Positions 57,348 to 64,000 of a stretch of 64,000 bases of DNA are shown here, one piece after another. The notes under the pieces are model-generated. The model was not told the origin of the DNA, ran no database searches, and saw nothing but the letters and a program-made list of their open reading frames with translations. The stretch is from Rhodococcus triatomae. GTDB taxonomy: Bacteria; Actinomycetota; Actinomycetes; Mycobacteriales; Mycobacteriaceae. Location: contig NZ_CP048814.1 in the NCBI RefSeq assembly GCF_014217785.1, positions 248,001-312,000 on the forward strand, given 5' to 3'. The position numbers were made by a program, and so were the translations under genes. Numbering within the stretch: position 1 is the stretch's first letter; every line of letters starts with the position of its first letter.

Positions 57348-57581
57348 ATGCCTCGACAAAACTGGGGTCAGTTCGTCCGCGAGAATCTGCAGGCGAACGA
57401 CATGACCCACATCCAACTGGCCAGCGCGCTGGGAATCAGTCCCAGCTGCGTGCAGGCATGGTGTTCCGACCGCCGGCCGAGCTGTTCCGAACCCGCGCTG
57501 CTGGTGCAGGCCACCGCGCGCGCCCTGGGCGTGTCGCCCTTCACCGCCCTCTCCGCCGCCGGGTACCGCTCCGCCGGCTGA
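57348..57581 (+). CDS. Small XRE-like helix-turn-helix protein
   Basis: The 77-aa protein is nearly all helix-turn-helix domain: WGQFVRENLQANDMTHIQLASALGISPSCVQAWCSDRRPSC, then a helix VQATARALGVSPFTALSAAGY. It is a likely DNA-binding regulator with no effector domain. ATG at 57348 is chosen; ATG at 57336 is also in frame. It stands alone between the tRNA and the oleate hydratase pseudogene. Three cysteines near the recognition region are notable for so small a protein. Confidence 0.75.
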   Translation: MPRQNWGQFVRENLQANDMTHIQLASALGISPSCVQAWCSDRRPSCSEPALLVQATARALGVSPFTALSAAGYRSAG

Positions 57582-57712
57582 CCGTCCACTCCAGAGTGTG
57601 ACGCAACCCACGTCACCCGGCTCGGCCAGGTGGTCTGTCGGTGTCGGGAACGTCGGCCCGGCCTGGCTGCGCCCTGAGCAGCTCGTGTCCGTCCCCTACT
57701 CGGCGGCGGCGA

Positions 57713-59488
57713 TCAGCCCCGATGCGGTTTCGGGAGCAGCCCGTACTCCTCGAGCAGATGCCCGATCTCGTTCGAGTCGATCTTGCCGAGCATCGCCTCA
57801 CGCAGCCGCCCCCGCGCGGGGAACGGGAGTTCCTTGCCGTCCCGCAGGCGCGCGGTCGCGGTGAGCAGAGAACGCACGTCATACGTCGAGTTGAACACTT
57901 CGGGCACACCGCGCTCGACGCCGAGAAGCTGATAGGCGGCTTCCATACCGGTCCGCACCGAGTACTCGGTGGTGAAGATCGTGTCCCGGGTCGTTTCCGC
58001 GAACTGGCCGATGAAGGCGAAGTTGAGTGCGCCGTCGGGCACCACATCAGGTCGGTCGCCCGCACGACGAGGCATGAAGAACGACGTGACGTACGGCATC
58101 ATCACCGGCACACACGTTGCGGCTTCTGCCGCCAGCGTCGGGATGTCCTGTTCCGGCACACCGATCTGATACAGTCATTCCTGGGTGATCTCCTCCCCCG
58201 TGCACTCCTGGAGTGTCTTCTTCACGAAGTCACCGGGGACGTCGACGAACAGGCCGTAGACCCACACGACGATCTCTTCCGGGTCCTGCGCCTTGAAATG
58301 CGGCTGACGGTTGACTGTCCAACTCATCAGCCATGACGAGTCACGCGCGGTCACGATGCCGCCGGTCACCACCTTGCCGCTGAACGGATCGCGTTTGCAG
58401 ATGCGCTCGATGTACTCGGGTATCCGCCTGTCCTTCGTCGTGACGGTGGCCGACTCCCACTTCGTCCTCGCGATGTCGCCGCAGAAGACTTCCGGGTGTC
58501 CGAACGACGGATGCTTGGCGGCGATCCGCTTCCACAGCTCCCATCCGGCCGCCGGCCCCTCGTCCAGCTTCGCGGGGGTGTGCTGATCCCCTTCGTCCGA
58601 GTTCTCCGTCAGGCCGCCGATCGTCATGAGCACGAGGTCGTTCTCGCCGAGGTCGATGCCGCCGCGCTCGCCGTCTCGGAGCCAGTCGATACGGGTGGCC
58701 TGGATCCGACCGTCACTCTCGACGAAGTCGACATCGGTGACCTCCGTACCGAAGTGGAAGGTGACGCCCTGGTCGAGCAACCACCGGTACATCGGCAGGA
58801 CCATGGACTCGTACTGGTTGTACTTGGTGAACTTCAGCGCGCTCAGATCGGGCAAGCCGCCGACGTGGTGAACGAACCGATGGAGGTAGAGCTTCATCTC
58901 CAACGCGCTGTGCCACTCCTCGAACGCGAACATGGTGCGCCAGTAGAGCCAGAAGTTGCTCGCCAGGAAGTTCTTCGAGAACACCTCGTCGATGCGTGTG
59001 CCCTCCATCTCCTCGCGGGTGGCGAGAAAGATCCGGACCAGGTCCTTCTGCGCCTTGTCGTCGAGACCGAAGAGGTTGTCGGTGTGCGCGTCCCGGCCCT
59101 GCTTCTCCGTCACCCGGCACAATGAGAAATTGGGGTCGTCCTTGTTGAGCCAGTAGAACTCGTCGAGCACGCTCGCGCCCTCGATCTCCATCGAGGGAAT
59201 CGTCCGGAAGGCATCCCACAGGCACTCCATGTGGTTCTCCATCTCCCGGCCGCCGCGGATCACGAATCCCTTCTCGGGCTTCTTGATGCCATCGAGTGCG
59301 CCACCGGGCAGCGGCAGGCGCTCGAGGATCGTGATCGCGGCTCCCGGCAACTGCCCGTCCCGGATCATGAACGTCGCCGCCGACATGGAAGCGAGACCGG
59401 CTCCGACGAGCCACGCCGTCTTGTCGTCCACTCCCTCGGGCTTGCGGGGGCGAGCGAATGCCTCGTAGTTGCCGCTGCTGTAGTACAT
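57713..59488 (-). pseudogene. Oleate hydratase gene interrupted by one in-frame TGA
   Basis: FAD-dependent hydration of oleate is the family role. The chain from MYYSSGNYEAFARP has the FAD-binding WLVGAGLASMSAA and PGGALDG...GGREMENHMECLWD, and continues to CTGEEITQE, where TGA lies at 58175-58177. The same frame then resumes with LYQIGV and goes on to the normal C-terminus ([31 protein letters not shown]...). Family members have Trp at or near that point, so a single TGG to TGA change is likely. Total length is 591 codons plus stop, as for intact enzymes. Confidence 0.88.
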
Positions 59489-59624
59489 GGCACCTCTTCT
59501 CCGAATCACCGGGCCGAGTAGTCGGGCGGGCGCACCGTCCCCTCATCAGCAACGTATCCAGCAGAGGCGGGTGGCGAGCGAAATCGGAGAACTTGTCGAT
59601 TCAGGCAACGGAAGAGTGGATCAG

Positions 59625-60242
59625 CTACGACACTCGGCCCGCAGCCGTCCGGGGCCGCCGCACCATCGCCCAGACCTTCGGCCCGTCATCGGGCAGCGAC
59701 ACGCTTCCGGTGACCTCGAATCCCAGACGTTCGTAGAAGGCGACATTGGCCGGAGACGACGTCTCCAGGTACGCCGCGCGGCCGTGATCCTCCGCCGCCG
59801 CGAGCTCGGGTTCGAGCACTGCCCGACCCAGACCCCGTCCCTGCGAGGTGGGCGCGACACCTACCGTCGCCAGATACCAGACGGGGTCCGTCGGCCGCAG
59901 ATGGGCGGTCGCCTCGTCAGCCCTCGCAGCGACGTCGGCTCGATCTCCGTACAGGTCGGTGACCTGCTCGGCAATCTCTCCGAAAGCTGCGTCCAGACCT
60001 GTCGACAACGGCGTCGTCCATACCGCCACCGCTGCCACATCATCGGACACCCAGACTTTTCCGCATCTCAATCCGATCTCCGCCAGGAACAACCGCTGCA
60101 ACGCCAGCACACGGTCCTGGTGGTCACGCGCGTCGACGGTGTGCCGGGTGAACGGGTAGTCGGCGAAGGCGCGACCGAGGGTCTGCGCGGCAACGGCGGC
60201 GTCTCTCGACGTCGCCGGCCGAATCCGAAAGCTGTAACTCAC
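59625..60242 (-). CDS. GNAT-family acetyltransferase
   Basis: The 205-aa protein has RIRPATSRDAAVAAQTLGRAFADYP at the N-terminus and the acetyl-CoA-binding motif VAPTSQGRGLGRAVLEPELAAAEDHGRAAYLETSSPANVAFYERLGFEVTG. These are typical of GNAT N-acetyltransferases. The substrate is unknown. GTG at 60242 is the start. It is divergent from the SDR gene across 168 bp, a stretch in which I see no operator. Confidence 0.88.
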   Translation of the reverse strand: MSYSFRIRPATSRDAAVAAQTLGRAFADYPFTRHTVDARDHQDRVLALQRLFLAEIGLRCGKVWVSDDVAAVAVWTTPLSTGLDAAFGEIAEQVTDLYGDRADVAARADEATAHLRPTDPVWYLATVGVAPTSQGRGLGRAVLEPELAAAEDHGRAAYLETSSPANVAFYERLGFEVTGSVSLPDDGPKVWAMVRRPRTAAGRVS

Positions 60243-60410
60243 GTGCGGTCACGTTACCGGCGGATCGGGGATCGAACCGGTCCACGACGCCCTCCGCCAC
60301 GTCCCGCCGAGCGGTCATTCCTCTCGGCCACCGCCGGCACTTCGCCTAGCGTCGGGCGTGCGGCGGATCTCGGGCATCCGCCTCCCCTTCCGCGAAAGGC
60401 GACCTCACCC

Positions 60411-61202
60411 ATGAACCGATTCCACGACCGTCGCGTCCTCGTCACCGGTGCTGCCTCCGGCATCGGCCAGGCGACCGCGCTGCGTCTCCTCGCCGAAGGC
60501 GGCCACGTCGTCGCCGCCGACATCGCCGAGGACGGTCTGGCCGTCACCCGCGCCCGCGCCGAGGAGTCGGGAGCGGCAGACCGCCTGCACACCCTGGTCA
60601 TCGACATCGGGACCGAGGACTCCGTCATCGAGGGCGTCCGCCGCGCCGTCGACACCCTCGGAGGGCTGGACGTGCTGGTCAACGCCGCCGGCATCCTGCG
60701 GGCCTCGCACACCCACGAGACGCCGCTGGACCTGTGGAACCGGATCGTCACGGTCAACCTCACCGGCACGTTCCTGATGGTCCGGGAGGCGCTTCCGGCC
60801 CTGCTGGCCACCGGAAACGGGGTGATCGTGAACTTCGGCTCCACCTCCGCGACATTCGCCCACCCGTACATGGCCGCCTACGCAGCCAGTAAGGGCGGCA
60901 TCCAGTCCTTCACCCACGCGCTCGCGTTGGAGTACGGCAAGCAGGGTCTGCGCGCGGTCGCGGTCGCGCCGGGAAGCGTCAAGAGCGGCATCACCGACAA
61001 CACCGGCTCGTATCTACCCGAGGACACCGACTGGTCGCTGTTCGCCAAGCTGTCCCCGATCCTGCCCACCGACCAGGAATCCGGCGGCGCCCCGATGGCC
61101 GGACCGGAGAGCGTCGCCGGCGTCATCGCGATGCTGGCCTCCGGCGACGGCGCCTTCGTCACGGGCACCGAGATCCGGATCGACGGCGGCACCCACGCCT
61201 GA
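60411..61202 (+). CDS. Short-chain dehydrogenase/reductase
   Basis: The 263-aa classical SDR has the cofactor motif TGAASGIG (residues 12-19), NAAG at 91-94, catalytic Asn116, Ser144, and YxxxK Tyr157/Lys161 (YAASKGG). VAPGSVKSGI and RIDGGTHA close the fold. Acid residue Asp37 after strand beta-2 suggests NAD preference. The substrate is unknown. ATG at 60411 is chosen; GAAAGGC lies upstream. The longer frame to 59487 overlaps the GNAT gene in antisense and is not real. Confidence 0.9.
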   Translation: MNRFHDRRVLVTGAASGIGQATALRLLAEGGHVVAADIAEDGLAVTRARAEESGAADRLHTLVIDIGTEDSVIEGVRRAVDTLGGLDVLVNAAGILRASHTHETPLDLWNRIVTVNLTGTFLMVREALPALLATGNGVIVNFGSTSATFAHPYMAAYAASKGGIQSFTHALALEYGKQGLRAVAVAPGSVKSGITDNTGSYLPEDTDWSLFAKLSPILPTDQESGGAPMAGPESVAGVIAMLASGDGAFVTGTEIRIDGGTHA

Positions 61203-61263
61203 GTCCTTCGCTCGCCCGACGACACACCCCTACGCGCGGGAGGGGTTGGCTACGTCGGCTCGC

Positions 61264-61650
61264 ATGGGAGAATTCACCGCATTCGATGAGCGGTACATCG
61301 AGATCCTTGCCGTCGCAGACGAAGTCGCGTTTCGACGATCGCATTACGCGCCGGGGCTAGGACTCCTGCGACCCTCGATCGACGCACGAGCGGTTACGGC
61401 GCGTTCACCTTCGCGGTGGACGTGCCCGACGCGCAGGCTCACGCCACTCGGCTACCAGGTGCGTGAGCTCGACGTCGAGCTGGAAGAGTTCGGCGTCTCC
61501 TTCACCGAGATCTTCGTGCTCGACGGCCCGGGGCGGCTCCCGTTCTTCATCACCTACACGCCGACGCGCGAGGAGAATCTGGCGGGATACCGGAGGGCGC
61601 GTTCGACCCGGGCAAACGTGGGTCTGACATCCGCCAGGTTCGACACAGAC
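61264..61650 (+). pseudogene. Truncated, frameshifted glyoxalase-like gene
   Basis: The frame starting MGEFTAFDERYIEILAVADE looks like the middle of a Glyoxalase_3-type domain, so the 5' part is missing. At about 61370-61390 the similarity moves to another frame (SGYGAFTFAVDVPDAQAHAT). It returns at about 61440 to the first (LGYQVRELDVELEEFGVSF, LPFFITYTPTREE). Two compensating shifts plus a missing N-terminus mark a decayed gene. Confidence 0.7.
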
Positions 61651-61756
61651 TTGTTCGCCGGTGTCGAACAAGCACACTCGGACTATCCCCGCCAATGCCG
61701 TGATCAACTCTGGTCAATGTCGAGTAATTCCGAAATGTCTGTTGTCTAATTCTTTC

Positions 61757-62383
61757 ATGACAGGTGCGGCTCCAGCCGGTTGGTATCCGGATCCCACCAA
61801 TGCGCAGGAGGCTCTGCGCTACTGGAACGGGACCACGTGGACAGACCGACTCGTGCAGTGCCCGCCCGCGGATCCGCCTCCCCCTGTGGGCTATGGGGTT
61901 GCTCCCGTGGGCTATCCGGCTGTTGCAGCTAGTTCCCGCCCGAGCCCGACCCGGGGTGTCGAACGTGGACACCTTCCGTACCTGTACGTCGGGTTCGGGG
62001 ATTGCACTGCGCTCGTCATCGGCGCACTCGGGCCGTGGGCGACTCTGCTCACTCTCAGTGTGCCGGGTACGGAGGGGGACGGCATCATCGTGATAGTTCT
62101 TGCACTGATTGCGGCTGCCGCACTCCTGAGCGTCCTTGTACGAGGTTCGTCGAAGCTCGGAGAGCAGTGGGCCCCGCCAGCCATCGGCATACTGTGTATC
62201 GTCATCGCGATCATCGACATCGGCAATGTTTCGAGCAGCGAGACCGAGTGGCTTGGACAATCCATCGGCGCGAGCCCCGGGTGGGGGCTCTGGCTGACAC
62301 TGGTCGGCGGCGTGGTGCTCACCGTTGCCGGCGGCCTCGCGGTGAAACAACTGAAATCGGGACTGTCCCGTAGGTCTGGCTGA
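61757..62383 (+). CDS. DUF2510-domain membrane protein
   Basis: The 208-aa protein has an N-terminal DUF2510 module, PAGWYPDPTNAQEALRYWNGTTWTD, then a Pro-rich linker (PPADPPPPVGYGVAPVGYP). Four predicted transmembrane helices follow, roughly at residues 75-92, 100-122, 132-150 and 173-193. Its role is unknown; DUF2510 modules are common in actinobacterial membrane proteins. ATG at 61757 is chosen because the module starts five residues later. Base composition is a little lower in GC than the core genes. Confidence 0.85.
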   Translation: MTGAAPAGWYPDPTNAQEALRYWNGTTWTDRLVQCPPADPPPPVGYGVAPVGYPAVAASSRPSPTRGVERGHLPYLYVGFGDCTALVIGALGPWATLLTLSVPGTEGDGIIVIVLALIAAAALLSVLVRGSSKLGEQWAPPAIGILCIVIAIIDIGNVSSSETEWLGQSIGASPGWGLWLTLVGGVVLTVAGGLAVKQLKSGLSRRSG

Positions 62384-62405
62384 CTCAGTATGCCCCCCTG
62401 CACGA

Positions 62406-62445
62406 GAAAGGCCCCGCACCTGCTCTCGCAGGTACGGGGCCTTTC
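62406..62445. terminator. Terminator between the DUF2510 gene and tRNA-Asn
   Basis: A 17-bp arm at 62406-62422 pairs with 62429-62445 with one mismatch, around a 6-nt loop. It separates a plus-strand gene from the 3' end of a minus-strand tRNA and may serve both. Confidence 0.8.
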
Positions 62446-62449
62446 ACTG

Positions 62450-62522
62450 CTCCCCCGGCTGGACTCGAACCAGCAACCGTCCGATTAACAGTCGGAAGCT
62501 CTGCCAATTGAGCTACAGGGGA
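62450..62522 (-). tRNA. tRNA-Asn (anticodon GTT)
   Basis: The 73-nt cloverleaf has acceptor TCCCCTG/CGGGGGA with discriminator G, D-arm GCTCAATTGGCAGAGC, anticodon stem CCGAC/TCGGA (one non-Watson-Crick pair) with loop TGTTAA and anticodon GTT. The T-arm is GCTGGTTCGAGTCCAGC. The 3' CCA is not encoded. Confidence 0.95.
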
Positions 62523-62660
62523 TTACTCACAAGCCTCGCCGTTCCCGGCGACGCCTGAGAAACTGTAGCGCATTGCCCCACCCGAGTACCAAATCGCCTG
62601 TCCGTCGATCCATCAGGCAGGATGGAGACTCGGATCGTGAGCGTCGGAGGGAAAGCAGGG

Positions 62661-62906
62661 ATGATGCGGCTGTTGATCGGTATCGCGGCAGGCTACGTGC
62701 TGGGCACACGCGCCGGACGGGCACGGTACGAACAGATCAGCCGGGCCACCAAGGCCGTCGCGACCAGCCCCGTCACCCGCAAGGTGTTGCAGGCGTCACG
62801 GCAGAAGCTGTCCGACACCCTCAACACCCAGCCCCGGCTGGAACCGATGAAGCCGATCGACGAGCAGACCATCCTCGTCCCTCAGGACCAGCTCAAGAAG
62901 AAGTAA
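62661..62906 (+). CDS. Small membrane-anchored protein (Rv2342-like)
   Basis: The 81-aa protein has a short hydrophobic N-terminus MMRLLIGIAAGYVLGTRAGRARYEQI, then a basic helical part and the tail MKPIDEQTILVPQDQLKKK. It matches in size and place the small protein beside dnaG in M. tuberculosis (Rv2342). The function is unknown; the GYVLGTRAGRARYEQI block recurs in small actinobacterial membrane proteins. ATG at 62661 is chosen, with GGAGGG a few bases upstream; a GTG at 62638 is also in frame. It converges on dnaG. Confidence 0.8.
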   Translation: MMRLLIGIAAGYVLGTRAGRARYEQISRATKAVATSPVTRKVLQASRQKLSDTLNTQPRLEPMKPIDEQTILVPQDQLKKK

Positions 62907-62935
62907 CCGCCCGCTCCTCGGTATCGGCGGGAGCC

Positions 62936-64000
62936 TCAGCCCGCCATCCCGCCGGCCTGGCTGTCCCCGACCGCCTGGTCCTTGAGGCTGCGGCGGTACT
63001 GCTCGAGCGCGGTGAGGTCACCCAGCAACAGGTAGTACCGGTCGGCGTCGTCCGCGGGCGAGATCCGCTGCAGCTTGGACTTGAGATCGGCAACCTGCTC
63101 CCCCACCCACTGCTCCTGCAGCCGGGCCATCACCCCGTTGATGTATCGCGGAACGGTGTCCTCCTCCGCGGGAAGCGCCTCCACCGCCAGCTCCGAGACC
63201 ACCGACACCGCGGTCGGGTCCTCGAGGCCACGAGTGACCACGTCGACCCACTCGGCGCCGCCGATACCCGCGCTGGTACCACCCGCCGCGCTCATCGACT
63301 CGCGGATCGCGGCGTACGTCGGGTGGGTGAACGTCTCCGCAGGCAGTGAATCGAACACGGTGCCCGCCACCCCGGGGTACTGCAGTGCCGCCTTCAGCGC
63401 GTCACGCTGCGGCCACAGAACCGGATCCGCCGGGCGAGGACGCGGCAGCCCGACCGGCAACTGCGCGGGCTCGGGGGTTTCCTCGCGGACGGCGCGGCGA
63501 CGCGGGGGCTCCGCCGAACCACGGCCGGAGGCCCGTTTGCGTGCCTCCTCGCGCACTCGCGCCCGCACGGCGGGCAGATCGTCCCAGCCGACCCACCCGG
63601 CAAGTTGCACCGCGTAGCTGTCCCGCAACGTGCGCTCCCGGATCTGCGCGACGACGGGGACGGTGCGGCGCAGCGCCTCCACCCGCCCCTCGGCGGTCTC
63701 GAGGTCGTGCTCGGCGAGGATCGACTTCACCACGAACTGGAACATCGGCGTCCGCCGCGCGACCAGATCACGCACCGCGACGTCGCCGGACTTCTGACGC
63801 AACTCGCACGGGTCCATGCCGTCCGGCGCCACCGACACGAACGACTGCCCCACCATCTTCTGATCGCCTTCGAACGCCTTCATCGCCGCGGCCTGGCCGG
63901 CCGAGTCCCCGTCGAAGGTGTAGATGATCTCGCCACGGTGGTAGCTGTCGTCCATGAGCAACCGGCGCAGCATGGCCAGGTGGTCCTCGCCGAACGCCGT
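62936..64000 (-). CDS. dnaG: DNA primase DnaG (3' part, runs off the right edge)
   Basis: Makes RNA primers at the replication fork. The visible 354 C-terminal residues include part of the Toprim domain (IIYTFDGDSAGQAAAMKAFEGD, PDGMDPCELRQKSG). A Pro/Arg-rich linker and a C-terminal helicase-binding domain (YYLLLGDLTALEQYRRSLKDQ) follow. The N-terminal zinc-binding domain and the start lie beyond base 64000, so the gene is incomplete here only because of the window. It converges on the Rv2342-like gene. Confidence 0.94.
   Translation of the reverse strand, partial: TAFGEDHLAMLRRLLMDDSYHRGEIIYTFDGDSAGQAAAMKAFEGDQKMVGQSFVSVAPDGMDPCELRQKSGDVAVRDLVARRTPMFQFVVKSILAEHDLETAEGRVEALRRTVPVVAQIRERTLRDSYAVQLAGWVGWDDLPAVRARVREEARKRASGRGSAEPPRRRAVREETPEPAQLPVGLPRPRPADPVLWPQRDALKAALQYPGVAGTVFDSLPAETFTHPTYAAIRESMSAAGGTSAGIGGAEWVDVVTRGLEDPTAVSVVSELAVEALPAEEDTVPRYINGVMARLQEQWVGEQVADLKSKLQRISPADDADRYYLLLGDLTALEQYRRSLKDQAVGDSQAGGMAG

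Overview
The window is high-GC DNA with GTG and TTG starts and many 1-13 bp gene overlaps. It looks like a mycolic-acid actinobacterium (Mycobacteriales), most likely Rhodococcus or a near relative. From remembered gene order, bases 1-38188 are largely collinear with the Mycobacterium tuberculosis block dlaT-Rv2216-lipB-lipA-Rv2219-glnA1-glnE-glnA2-caeA-panB ... Rv2228c-Rv2231c-ptkA-ptpA-Rv2235-cobD-ahpE-aceE-mabR-fabD-acpM-kasA-accD6. Only one beta-ketoacyl-ACP synthase (KasA type) is present and no kasB follows it. The genus is inference; no search was run.

Bases 1-23125 hold lipoate synthesis and attachment (lipB, lipA), then nitrogen control: glnA1 behind a GlnR-like double box, and glnA2-glnE in a coupled pair on the minus strand. 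A four-gene osmoprotectant ABC operon sits between glnA1 and glnE. Next come a Hip1/CaeA-type peptidase, panB, a proline iminopeptidase, RNase P RNA on the minus strand, and the RNase H/zinc-ribbon/Nif3 cluster. Bases 23139-29230 carry cobC, a HAD phosphatase with ptpA, SURF1, cobD, tRNA-Val, ahpE and a DUF3052 gene. Bases 29703-38188 are aceE followed by the FAS-II locus mabR-fabD-acpM-kasA-accD6.

Bases 38345-62383 are accessory. They include a mycofactocin-type NDMA-dependent alcohol dehydrogenase and a compact three-gene unit. That unit encodes a peptide with three 24-residue Gly/Asp repeats, a JmjC/Cupin_4 oxygenase and a sucrase/ferredoxin-like Fe-S protein. A cobalamin riboswitch precedes a BtuF-like binding protein. 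A sulfur-scavenging island follows: a peptide/nickel-type ABC transporter with a TauD/AtsK-type dioxygenase, divergent from a large formylglycine sulfatase, with a possible Cys-codon leader ORF upstream of the transporter. A second siderophore-type binding protein comes next. Bases 56611-61650 are rich in decay: a deleted alpha/beta hydrolase, an oleate hydratase with one in-frame TGA, and a frameshifted glyoxalase-like gene.

The right edge returns to core genes: tRNA-Asn, an Rv2342-like membrane peptide and the 3' part of dnaG. No prophage, insertion sequence, rRNA or CRISPR array was seen. The strongest candidate for an undescribed system is the repeat-peptide/oxygenase/Fe-S unit at 41353-43794.
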